Part shown: positions 38,178 through 48,208 of the stretch, in pieces
Layout: every line of letters starts with the position of its first letter
How positions within the stretch are numbered: position 1 is the first letter of the stretch
From: Rhizoctonia solani
Lineage: Eukaryota; Basidiomycota; Agaricomycetes; Cantharellales; Ceratobasidiaceae
Reading direction: 5' to 3'
Assembly: GCF_016906535.1 (NCBI RefSeq)
Contig: NC_057378.1
Coordinates: 1,116,001 to 1,180,000 of the forward strand
Length of the DNA stretch: 64,000 nucleotides
Position numbers and translations under genes: made by a program
Notes under the pieces: generated by a model
The model's input: only the letters and a program-made list of their open reading frames with translations
Told to the model about the DNA's origin: nothing
The model's database searches: none

Positions 38178-39060
38178 CGCTTGTAAACCGCGTTGGTTCG
38201 GCTTTTAGTGGCTTGTATATTTAGTCTTTATTCCAACAAGATCAACACAGTACTTACTAATGTCGATCCCTATTTGTGTGTAAGGTCAGCACAATCGTTT
38301 GTAGGCCACTTTTTGCTTCACTTTAATACATATTACACGCATTTACGATGAGGTGATGCTGTCGTGACAAGTCGGCGATGCCAATAGGTGTCGACCCGAT
38401 GAGTACAAGCATCACAAATGTGGAGGCCACATTGGGTGTAATCCAGGAACCATGCTCCCGGAATGCCATCCAGCAGTCTAGCGGCTATGCGATTCTGTGG
38501 TATCTATTGACAGTCAGACGACACGATAAAAAGTGCCAGTGTCGACTGATCTGCAAACGGCTTTGTATTGGTTCTTTACTGAGTCCCTATTTAGACTCGT
38601 TCGGATATCAATGTGAACAATTAGGCACCCAACTCATTTATGCGGCTGAAGGGCTCCATAACCTTTTACTAGTCCTGCCCGATCTTCTGCCGCATCTACG
38701 GCTGTTTGTATAGCTTAGTTCACAATATAACTATCATTGGGCTCTACTTGCGTCGACTTGAAGCCAATCCTAGTGGCGTGTGAGTGTAAATCGTATAATG
38801 TATCATTCATCCAATCAGCCGAATGAGCATCCGCAGTCAAGGTTCAAGCGCTTCATTCTAGCCCCCGAAGACTTATGAGATAAGATTGACAGACATAGGT
38901 AGTTTATACTATTGGCTATGGCTATATCTTTGTAATGAATCTCATTTCTCATTTCTTTTTAGTTGTTAGTCTGTCATGCGTTGGGATCAGCGGTAATGGT
39001 ATGCACTTGGAAAATTTATCACGAAATCCATAAGAATACACAGTCCAAGATCGCCATCAC

Positions 39061-39228
39061 TTTTTCGTGACCATCGGAGCCGTCCGGCACTTCGCGGGGT
39101 CACCAACAATAGTATTAGCACCTGTAATTACGGGCCACTCACTATGGTCTCGAGGCGGAAGTGGACGGTCCTACTGCATATGTTATAGTGCGAGCCACAT
39201 CAGCAATCATAGCCAAAGTGACAATGTA
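39061..39228 (+). repeat. Diverged inverted repeat, left arm
   Basis: It aligns by eye at roughly two-thirds identity with the reverse complement of 39650-39815. Shared blocks are TTTTTCGTG, CAACAATAGT, CCACTCACT, GCGGAAG and CTGCATAT. Both arms translate to similar peptides ('RHFAGSPTIV' against 'RNVGGRPTIV'), so a decayed coding exon is likely. Confidence 0.55.
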
Positions 39229-39649
39229 CCATATTATCAATGTAGCCGCTTATATTGTAAGTTTAATATCGAAGCAGCCACACCTGTCATCCCGCTCAAT
39301 CTCTGGATGTCTACCGTACGAACCCCCAGCAACAATACAGTAAATGTACCAGTAGATGAGTGATATACTTCATACCGCAGTTCGATTGTTTGCCGACGAA
39401 TGAACGCCAAGTTATGGTGAATAGACAGACTATGCCCATTCATATCGAAATCTACTAGACTAATATCATCGCTTTTTGACTTTACACACCAAGTCTTACA
39501 AGGCAAATTCTACTAGAGTTTATCTTACCGCCAGCAGAGGCCGGCGCCTGTGCTGAAAGATAGCAAAGGCCTCACGTTTGTGTAGATGAGTTCAAACCGA
39601 TATACTGACTCAGTGTATATGTTAGGCGTGAGATAGTTCGAAGCATGAT

Positions 39650-39815
39650 GTACCATAATTTTGGCCACGCTTGCTGGTGTAGCTTGCGCTGGAATATGCA
39701 GCGGGACTATTCCCTTCCGCTTTGGGACTACAGTGAGTGGTGCATAGTATCGGTACTGGCACTATTGTTGGGCGTCCCCCGACATTCCGGACAAGTCTGA
39801 CGACCACGAAAAAGT
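39650..39815 (-). repeat. Diverged inverted repeat, right arm
   Basis: Partner of 39061-39228 in the opposite orientation. It reads 'VVVRLVRNVGGRPTIVPVPI' on the minus strand before the frame breaks. Confidence 0.55.
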
Positions 39816-40163
39816 AATGGACAATTTGAACTGTCTATCATTATGCATTTCACTGTATACATCTGCAATCAATCTGACTCCGCACTTCTTTTCAGTTGTC
39901 GGCCTGTCACGCATTGACATACGCGAGGAAGATATGGCCTTGGCAAACTTGATAAACGCCATAATGGTTGTCAGAATACATTCTAGGTACCCGGGCTTAA
40001 CCTATTATAGTTTAATTCATGACATGCTCACATCTCTTCCTCAAGATCTCCTCGGAGCCCATGAACTTGTGAGCTATTTCTTCTTGATTAGAATCGGAAG
40101 TACATCATATTTGGCTATAAGTAAAGTTCAGAAGTGCTTATTCTCCCCCTACCACACTCAAAT

Positions 40164-40870
40164 ATGCTTCGCCTTGTAATTCTCTTCACCACCGCCTATC
40201 TTGCTCTCCTGTCGTTGGCGTCTATTGAAACAGGCTACTATAATATTTGCCAAGAGGATGGAACCGGTGGACTTGGGTGTATGACTGTGTCCAATCATGG
40301 CAATGATGTTTTCAGTCATGTCGACATGTCTCCTAGGACGCACTCACTAGCATATGATCAGAGAGCACTAGTACATCCTACAAACAAACAAACTTATAGT
40401 AACTTGCTTTTATCAGTTCCGTGTATATAAAGTATCCGGAGGTTTCTTCGTCTACTGGGATGACTGCAATATCAGCAAAGTTCGTTCCAACAGGGGGCTC
40501 CACACATTCTGCAGAACCTCTGTTACTCCCCGCTTAGCGGATCCGGACTCGGTTTTCAATATTACCGAGATTTCAACTCCGGGCGACGACGATACTGGTG
40601 AAAAAACCTACTAGTAAGACATATATATATCCTGTCAAGGCGAAAGCGCTAATAGGTTGTAGTCTTGAAATCAAGGGCATCCTTGAACAGGATAAACCTA
40701 GACTGTATTACACGAGAGGCCCGAATGGCAGAGGCGTAAGTACTCTTAATGAATATCTCAGATACCAGTAACTCAGACCGTTTACACTCAACTGATAGCT
40801 ATTCTTTACGAACCGAACTGAGACCCAAGGTACTCAGTTTCAGCTTCGCAAGGTAGAGGTTGTAATGTGA
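40164..40870 (+). CDS. Small secreted protein, paralogue family member C
   Basis: Four exons with the same layout as gene B. The signal peptide MLRLVILFTTAYLALLSLAS is followed by 'IETGYYNICQEDGTGGLGCM' and 'AYDQRAL|' (GTACAT donor). Exon 2, after TTTATCAG, reads 'FRVYKVSGGFFVYWDDCNIS' and 'KVRSNRGLHTFCRTS', ending 'VFNITEISTPGDDD' and 'TGEKTY', with the Tyr codon split TA|GTAAGA as in gene B. Exon 3 is 'LEIKGILEQDKPRLYYTRGP' and exon 4 is 'LFFTNRTETQGTQFQLRKVE', stop at 40868-40870. Sequence identity to B is low, but the intron phases, the 'AL|(W/F)xV' start of exon 2 and the 'T-x-IS...TYY' motif are shared. Function unknown. Confidence 0.62.
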
Positions 40871-41618
40871 CCGGCTATGTTTTACCCGGGCTAGTTATTT
40901 TCATCTGTGGGCTACTGCTGTGTATCAAACAATACATATCGTACGCGTGTACGTTCGGTCTGAGCTTACTGACCAACTTGAGTATGAAACCGGTTGAGCC
41001 AGATTCTCACTCTAGACTGGTCACTTGGCATTGGGGCTTTTCGGACCCTAAGCATTTACTAACCGGATTTTTCTTGGGAAGTCTTCACTTCTGGACGCAC
41101 AGTATTGGCGCCAGCCTTCTCTATGAGGAACAAGAGACCTTGCTTAGAATGATACCGTCATGATTATCAGCGACGAACTATATGCGCGAGTATCAGTGAA
41201 GTCAAATGATAAGAGGTACAGTGCTGTACTGTCATTTTTACTCCAACAAAATCAGCACTGGTACTTAACAATACCAGTGCCTGTTCACGCCAAGGCCCCG
41301 AACCACGGCTTATCGGTTCTATATCTGAGAGCAACAGAAAGGTCCCGTGGGCGCAATGGGCGTACCCACACATTGTCATTCGTCAGCTAAAGGGCCCGGC
41401 AAACCAAGCCCACCTGAATAGCCGGTTCACGTCGATCATGCTAGAACGATCTAGAATTTGAAATATACTTTTCGGTGATCAGCGATTGCGTAGTCGCGAT
41501 TAATTTTAATTTTTTCATTTGACCCAACGAAAAATTGACAGGGAGTGGTGCGTGCGAAGAAAGGACTACAATAAACAAATGTCTGAAGATACAATGGGTG
41601 ATAGCGAAAGGGGATGGT
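40871..41618. other. Intergenic, with a short perfect hairpin
   Basis: No gene was recognised. GCACTGGTA and TACCAGTGC form a 9-bp stem at about 41255-41280. The open frame 40867-41163 overlaps the end of gene C and has one hydrophobic stretch, but no start context or relatives. Confidence 0.4.
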
Positions 41619-42102
41619 TTATTCTTTGATTTTGGCGAGGATCTCAGAGTCTTTGAAGAGGAAGTATTCCTGGAAACTTGTATGTGAGCGGAGATATAGC
41701 AGAGGATAGTTCTCAAGCGCTTACGTCTTCGCCCAACTTGATGGAGTTGCCACCCCATCCAGGAAGCAGAACTCGATCACCAGCCTTGACAGACGGAGGG
41801 ATGATCTCTCCCTTCTTGTTCCGTGCGCCAGGACCGACGGCAATGACTGTGGCCTCGGGCAAAGGACTCGAGGTTGCGCTCGATGGAAGGAAGATTCCCG
41901 AGGCAGTTTTCTATTGAAATAAATACATAAGTATTTCCCAACTCGGGTGTAAGAGAGACGTACGGTATCAGGTTTGAACCTCTGGACCAACACACGGTCC
42001 AAGAGAGGGACGACAGACTTGATCGACTTGAACGACAATTGCGAGGCCTAAATCCCAATAAGCCTTCACTATCACTCGTTCACATGCCGCGGGACATACC
42101 AT
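41619..42102 (-). CDS. hsp10: Mitochondrial co-chaperonin HSP10 (GroES family)
   Basis: The lid of the mitochondrial HSP60 folding chamber. The coding sequence starts with the bare codon ATG (42100-42102) followed at once by a GTATGT intron. It resumes 'ASQLSFKSIKSVVPLLDRVL' and 'VQRFKPDT'. The next exon carries 'TASGIFLPSSATSSPLPEAT', the mobile-loop region, then 'VIAVGPGARNKKGEIIPPSV' and 'KAGDRVLLPGWGGNSIKLGE'. The last exon is 'EYFLFKDSEILAKIKE' with a stop at 41619. About 106 residues, the usual length. It is transcribed divergently from HSP60. Confidence 0.95.
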
Positions 42103-42272
42103 GATGGTGGACGGAGCAAAGACTCTCGAAACTTCCTGAGCAAAGTTTGTCCGTGTTTGTACGCATCAAAAAAGTTGCACGGCACAAAACCCCCCAGTCT
42201 TCGGACCACATCCGTCCATCCCTCTCCCTCCCTCTCTCTCACCTTGACATTAAATTAATTCTATTATCAAAA
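42103..42272. promoter_or_regulatory. Bidirectional HSP10/HSP60 promoter
   Basis: Only 170 bp separate the two start codons. The sequence CTCGAAACTTCCTGAGC at about 42126-42141 holds GAA-nn-TTC with a third imperfect unit (GAG), a good match to a heat-shock element. A CT-rich tract (42220-42242) precedes the HSP60 start, typical of strong fungal promoters. Confidence 0.75.
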
Positions 42273-44306
42273 ATGCACCGCTCAACCAGCATGATGCGTA
42301 CTTCGCTCTCGGGTCTCCCCCGTAGCGCCCGTTCGCTTGTTCTTTCCCGAGGCGCACACAAGGAAGTCAAGTTCTCCAATGAGGGGCGGGCAGCGATGCT
42401 CAAGGGCGTAGACATCCTTGCCAAGGCCGTTTCTGTCACGCTTGGTCCCAAGGGTGTGTCCGGTCTTTGTGATATGATAGCGAGTTTGGACTGATCGCAT
42501 ATAGGGAGGAACGTGATTATCGAGCAGCCATACGGCGGCCCAAAGATCACCAAGGGTAAGTGCGATTAATCAACCATTTGAACAAATCCAACTGACGGGC
42601 GGCGTTAGACGGTGTGACTGTGGCCAAGTCCATCCAGCTCAAAGACAAGTTCGAGAACCTCGGTGCCCGCCTCGTCCAGGACGTTGCTTCCAAAACCAAC
42701 GAAATCGCCGGTGATGGTACCACAACTGCCACGGTCCTCGCACGTGCGATTTACTCTGAGGGTGTCAAGGTAAGTTCTCAGATCTATATGTATGAGATTC
42801 CTTTGAGAAATTTATCGAATTTGTATGAATAGAACGTGGCAGCTGGATGCAACCCCATGGACCTCCGCCGTGGTGCTCAAAAGGCAGTGGACAAGGTCAT
42901 CGAGTTCCTCGAGGCCAACAAGCGAGTGATTACCACTTCCGAGGAGATCGCCCAGGTCGCCACTATCTCCGCCAACGGTGATGCTCACATCGGCCAACTT
43001 ATTGCTACCGCTATGGAAAAGGTCGGCAAGGAAGGTGTAATCACTGTCAAGGAGGGTAAGACGATCGAGGATGAGATCGAGATCACGGAAGGTGCGCCTT
43101 TATTCCGCTCACCACCTAAAATTAATTTGAAATTAAATTTATGGGAATATAGGAATGAGGTTCGATCGCGGATACATTTCCCCGTACTTCATCACCGACG
43201 TCAAGACCCAAAAAGCCGAATTTGAGAAACCGCTCGTCCTGCTCTCCGAGAAGAAGATTTCGGCCCTCCAGGATATCCTCCCCTCGCTCGAAATCGCAGC
43301 CCAATCCCGTCGTCCGTTGTTGATCATTGCTGAGGATGTCGATGGCGAAGCGCTCGCAGCCTGCATCCTCAACAAGCTGCGCGGACAACTGAGCGTATGT
43401 GCAGTCAAGGCACCCGGGTTCGGTGACAACCGCAAGTCCATCCTCGGGGATCTCGCCATCTTGACGGGCGGCACAGTCTTCTCGGACGAGGTCGACGTCA
43501 AGTTGGACCAAGTCACCCCAGACCTGTTGGGTTCGTCCGGCTCGATCACGATCACCAAGGAAGACACCATCTTCCTCAACGGCGCCGGGTCCAAGGACGC
43601 CATTGGCGCTCGGTGCGAGCAGATCCGGGCTGTACTGAACGACCCGACAACGTCCGAGTTTGACAAGACCAAGCTCCAAGAGCGTCTCGCCAAGCTGTCT
43701 GGCGGTGTGGCCGTGATCAAGGTCGGAGGATCGTCCGAGGTCGAAGTGGGCGAAAAGAAGGATCGCTACGACGATGCGTTGAACGCTACGCGCGCAGCCG
43801 TCGAAGAAGGTATCGTACCCGGTGGAGGTGTCGCACTCCTCAAGGCTGCTCTCTCGCTCACACCCGAATCCGTCGCGACGTCCAACTTTGACCAGTCGCT
43901 CGGTGTGAGCGCAATCAAGAATGCGTTGCAGCGCCCCGCAAAGACGATTGTTGAGAATGCAGGGGAAGAGGGAAGCGTGATTGTTGGTCAGATTTTGGAA
44001 AAATATGGCGACAAGTTTACGTGGGGATATGATGCCAGCAAGGGAGAGTTTACGGATATGATCGCGAGGGGTATTGTCGATCCTTTGAAGGTCGTCAGGA
44101 CCGCTCTTGTCGATGCTAGGTAGGCATGGTGTATCTCGTCATGTCTCTTCGATACTGATATCGTGCTTTGCAGCGGCGTGGCGAGCTTGTTGACTACCTC
44201 CGAGGCATGCATCGTCGAGGCACCAGAAGACAAGGCTCCTGCTGCCCCCGGAGGCATGGGAGGCATGGGCGGTATGGGAGGTATGGGCGGCATGGGTGGA
44301 TTCTAA
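42273..44306 (+). CDS. hsp60: Mitochondrial chaperonin HSP60 (GroEL family)
   Basis: An ATP-driven protein-folding chamber in the mitochondrial matrix. The N-terminus [20 protein letters not shown] is an Arg/Ser-rich presequence before '[17 protein letters not shown]'. ATP-site motifs are '[20 protein letters not shown]' (across an intron) and '[20 protein letters not shown]'. The apical domain has '[18 protein letters not shown]', and the equatorial return is '[15 protein letters not shown]'. It ends in the Gly-Met repeat '[18 protein letters not shown]', stop at 44304-44306. Six short-intron exons; the large exon from 43155 to 44123 holds most of the apical domain. Full length, no defects. 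Confidence 0.97.
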
Positions 44307-47265
44307 GCATCCTCGTTCATCGGTCGATCTGGTCTATTAATTTGCACTTTTTCTTTTCTGTTTTTACACTCTTGATCCCACTTGCATTTCTTTTCGATTT
44401 GTGTAGCTGTTTTTGGTTGTTGTGTGTTGAAATTAAAGATGAACTCCCCCGCTCATGAATATCTCCAGTCGATGCGAGTGTGAGGGTGTCAAGTAAATGA
44501 ATGGACTAATTAGTCCAATGATCGCGCACTTTGTCGTTACACGGGACTGCGACCGGGTACCGAAGAGCGAAGCCGAACCTCTACTAATTTCACGGCCCAA
44601 CCGGCCCTAATCAACCAAATTATAAAATGACTCGCCGCCTCTTGCACGCTCTGCACCAACGACAGGTACGTCTAACTCCCCTTTTATTCCAAACCCCCAA
44701 ACTAACAAACACACCAGATCGAAAGCCGCATTTGCTCGTCACATACAGGTCTTCTAGACTACTCTCGCGAGCGGGCCAAGGTCTGAGCATTCTAGTCCCT
44801 CTGTGCTTGCGTCTAGCTGGCGCCGACCGTAACTGGTCGAGCAGAGCATCAGACACGCGTTTATCGTGCATTGATGTATCGCCCGGAGATCCGCGAGGGG
44901 AGGGTTACATGTGCGACGAGCTTGGAACAACTCTGCAGGGACAGGGCCCACTTTTTATCCTCCCTCCCTTTTTTATAAACAAAAAACTCCCCCTGCCCGA
45001 ACATGTCTTTCGGACCCAGCGCGCTTGTACAGCGCAACTCGACCTCTGATCACGCACTGATACAGCCGTTTGAGACGGGTCGAGAATGCTCAGAGAGGGG
45101 CGGTGGGTTCCCCGGTGATCGATACGAACACTAGTTCAAGTTCAATTCCCGGACCCCCGTTCGGTGTGTAATTTTGCGATTCATGTCGCTTATACTACTA
45201 CTACTACTACAGCGCAGACGTGTAATTTCCTGCTGCTTTTTTTAATGCTTGCGTGCTTATGTTACGAGCTCTATAGTACAAGTAACCCGGATGGCCGCCT
45301 GTTTAGATGGCGCTGTGGCCCAATTATGTGTTGCCCGCACCGCCTTTCTCGTGGGTTACGAGGACGTGTTTTCGGGTTTGGGGTGGTGGCTTGTGAGGAG
45401 GGGGAGGGAGACAGGTGTGGCCCTTGAGTTCACTTTGCGGCTCGCAGCCCTTTTTTTTGGGGGGATTGCGAAACTCGATTCAGACTACTCTTGGTCTGTC
45501 GTTTTGGTGTTAATTTTTTCCTATTATGGCGTCTCTTCGTGGGACTTGGCGGGATTGGAATCGGGATCGGGGTAGTTGGGCGTTGGCCTGCATGTTGTCA
45601 TAGTCCAACGCATTATAATAAATGGAACTATTTTTTAGTGGGATTTTGTTATATTAGTGCGACTAGGAATAGTTTTGGCTCAATTCGTTCGACTTGTGAC
45701 CACGTTTTACCTCAGACCTTGGTTGATACATCCAATCAAAGTAATACTGACACCTTTTCGATGAAAAGATATACCGTTCCAGTTCTACTATGGTGCACAC
45801 GTGTATCGTACATGATCCACCCGCCGATTGTTCCCGGACCAAAAATATGAAGAGAGGTGCAGCGGATCAATAAACCTAACTCTCAGTGTTCTGTAACCCG
45901 CGACTCACTTGTGTTGGGCAATACTTCTCGAACTCATTGTTGGATCAATACTGCACTGGCTTTATGATCACAACGAATCAAATTCTATAGATGATCGTTT
46001 AGGATCATGATTCACCTCGGCCAGGAATCGATTGGCCGATTTGTGGAGCAGTCGAGTCCGGGCGGCGCTATTCGTTGTTTGGATTCCCGTTCCCAAACTA
46101 ACCAATAATATACGTAAATTTGCTACCATACTTTTCGTGGAGCTGAAGACAAAAGGCGGGTCGCAACGGTCATCTCGGGCACCGGCATGCGAGTCATATA
46201 TGAAGCATAGATCCTTCCCGAGGTGATTGTACCTAACTTGGTAAATCGATCAGTTCTCTTACACCGGTCTCCGTCTCTTGATGGGGCCAAATGCGAATTG
46301 GGTCAGAATATACTGGAACATCGTTGCTGATGATGCTTTGAATTTGAGAGTGCGGGAAAGCAAGCCGAGTCACTGTCATTGGCAGTGATAGACGCTCGAC
46401 CTGCCGCGGTGGCCAGGTTTTTGCAAAATTTGATGTGCCGGCTTGTGCGGGGTGGGAGCCTCGGGTAATACGCATACAGCATCTTGATCATAACTTCTCA
46501 ATCATTGCGTTCGTGGGATTCGGTACGTACAGAAATGAGGTAAAGACCGGAATTGCTTCACTGTTGACGGGTATTATTGTTAAAGATGAATCTGTTGATA
46601 CCAACCCACACCACTGGGATGAGACGATTTTACCAGTTCGTTGAGATTTCATATAATAACTCTGCGACACATTTCTCTCATGGGTTTAGGCACAACCGCC
46701 TGTTCAGCCTACACTTAAATTTCAACGAATCCGACCTTTTGGATCAGACGCATATAGTTCATCGAGGTGCCACCCTTGGTCCGACTACAATAGTGGGGGC
46801 AAGGACCCCCTTTGGTATTGGAAAATAGGCTATCCAACTGATTTAATTATCTGGGCGCCTCGGACAATGACCGTGAGGCGATAGTCCAGTGCGCCTTTGT
46901 GCTGTGAAATGTGACTTGTGGGAACTTCACTCACTCCAAGGTGACCATATGCACACCACCTATTTCATAGACCTACTGCGAGGGCCGCGGCCCAGTTCCG
47001 ATTCAAACGGATCCCATGGACTCAATAATCCAAGAATATTTTCCCGTAACTCCAAATATTGCACAGGAATACATCACCCATGCTTGACATTGCACTGTGG
47101 CATTACTTTTCAACCCGTATCGGAGCACGATTACCCAGGACGAGCGTTACTATCTGTGGCGCGGTGTATCACACTTTCTACTTTCACACATAGCGCTCGT
47201 ACTTTACAGGTTTATCCTTATTATCCGATTACCATCACGAGAGGTCGCACCGGCCGAGTCCGGTT
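44307..47265. other. Gene-poor spacer between HSP60 and the duplicated region
   Basis: About 3 kb without a firm gene. ATGACTCGCCGCCTCTTGC at 44627 could start a 35-codon two-exon reading frame ('MTRRLLHALHQRQ' then 'IESRICSSHTGLL'), not recognised. A (TAC/ACT)n microsatellite of about five units lies at 45192-45210. Other frames (45249-45575, 46889-47455) have no motif. Confidence 0.35.
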
Positions 47266-47690
47266 TCTATTTACAAATCAAGGCATCCTGGCGCTCATCT
47301 GTTTACATAGCCCCCGATTTGCCACGGCGCTAGTCCGTCCTTTGACTCCGACCTTCGCACGATCCCCTCAGAGTCCAGCCGGCCGGAACGCCACTAGCAT
47401 ACCAAATGTAGTCCCCGTCCCAACCGGTAGAAGCTTGGTACAGGCGCTTGTCTAGTTGAACGGGAACCACCATCCAAACAGCCCCCAGCTCCCGGTCTCG
47501 GCTATCGCAAGTCGGTGGCGTGGGCATTTGCCGATGGCTCAGGGACTGTCGCCGAACTTGGCACTCTACCGTATGCGGTGCACATCTGTAGCTCGTCCTA
47601 GTCATACTCTGGCGTCTGAGCGTTGCCTGATCAGAGTGAGAGCCAGACCACGAGCGTTACGTTGGTCCGTCGATGGCCGCCAGGCATACG

Positions 47691-47700
47691 TATAAGAACC
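47691..47700 (+). promoter_or_regulatory. TATA-like box of pheromone-like gene 1
   Basis: TATAAGAACC, 111 bp before the ATG. The same ten bases occur in the same place upstream of copies 2 (50488-50497) and 3 (54440-54449). Confidence 0.6.
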
Positions 47701-47801
47701 GGTGGTCGAGAGCCGACTGGGACCCATCAGCTGCTCCTCACTCCTCTCGCCTACACGCCTCGAGTTCTTTCTTGCACCTACCACCGCATCTACTCTCTGC
47801 A

Positions 47802-48017
47802 ATGGCCGACTTCTTCGTCTCCTCTTCTGCTGCCGCTGTCGCCGTTGCTGCCAAGAGCACTCAGCAAAACAAGTCCGGTATGGCGTTCGACTTTGGAATC
47901 CAGACGCATATAGCTGACCATCCCACAGTGCCCGCTGCTCCTTCTGACAAGGCCGAGTCTAGCACCGCTACTCAGGGTGCTGGGTCGAACTTCTCGATGT
48001 GCGAGATCATCATGTAG
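47802..48017 (+). CDS. Pheromone-precursor-like 71-residue protein, copy 1
   Basis: A small intronless gene. It begins MADFFVSSSAAAVAVAAKST and ends 'TQGAGSNFSMCEIIM'. There is no signal peptide. A short Ala/Ser/Thr-rich proregion, small size and a C-terminal Cys followed by aliphatic residues and Met are the features of basidiomycete lipopeptide mating-pheromone precursors. 'Gly-Ala-Gly-Ser-Asn-Phe-Ser' just before the Cys would be a plausible mature peptide. However, four residues follow the Cys (E-I-I-M) rather than the three of a canonical CaaX box. A GTAAGC donor lies 2 nt after the stop, so the 3' UTR may be spliced. Copy 1 differs from copy 2 at Ile/Asp in 'DFG(I/D)QTHIAD'. No pheromone receptor is seen in the window. 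The call is inferred from size and tail alone. Confidence 0.6.
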   Translation: MADFFVSSSAAAVAVAAKSTQQNKSGMAFDFGIQTHIADHPTVPAAPSDKAESSTATQGAGSNFSMCEIIM

Positions 48018-48208
48018 AGGTAAGCGACTGTATGCGCTGTAGTTCTGGAGTACATGGCTGACGGGATGAGCGGGACTAGTGGTGAACCTGAGCTACAATA
48101 TGCAACTATATAATTTGGATGTGAAGAAAATATGCTTGTATAGTCTATGCGTCGTGTAGTCTTTCGTACCTATCTAATACAACCCGGGTTATTTTACTTC
48201 TGCGTGAC

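Larger units (their letters stand above)
38178..40163. other. Repeat-bearing spacer between secreted-protein genes B and C
   Basis: No intact gene. A diverged inverted repeat (39061-39228 against 39650-39815) may be decayed gene copies. The open frame 38378-38713 has no recognised motif. Confidence 0.4.
47266..48208 (+). repeat. Duplicated block 1 carrying a pheromone-like gene
   Basis: About 0.94 kb, nearly identical over long stretches to the reverse complement of 49983-50926 and clearly related to 53950-54830 (also reversed). Homology begins at TTTACAAAT...TCTGGCGCTCATCTG (left) and ends just past AACCCGGGTTATTTTACTTC (right). It includes promoter, gene and 3' flank. Confidence 0.85.

Noticed and set aside
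38378..38713. 111-codon plus frame
   Set aside because: No signal peptide, motif or splice pattern like the neighbouring secreted-protein genes.
39817..40179. 120-codon plus frame overlapping the start of gene C
   Set aside because: It overlaps the better-supported signal-peptide exon in another frame.
40867..41163. 98-codon frame with one hydrophobic stretch
   Set aside because: It overlaps the stop of gene C, has no start context and no relatives by eye.
43122..43720. Long antisense open frames (185 and 193 codons)
   Set aside because: They lie opposite the HSP60 exon; codon bias of the real gene creates shadow frames.
45060..45160. T-loop-like sequence (GTTCAAGTTCAATTCCC) suggesting a tRNA
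   Set aside because: No matching D-arm, anticodon arm or acceptor stem could be folded.
45164..45575. Overlapping frames near a (TAC)n microsatellite
   Set aside because: Low complexity and no motif; a trinucleotide repeat keeps frames open by chance.
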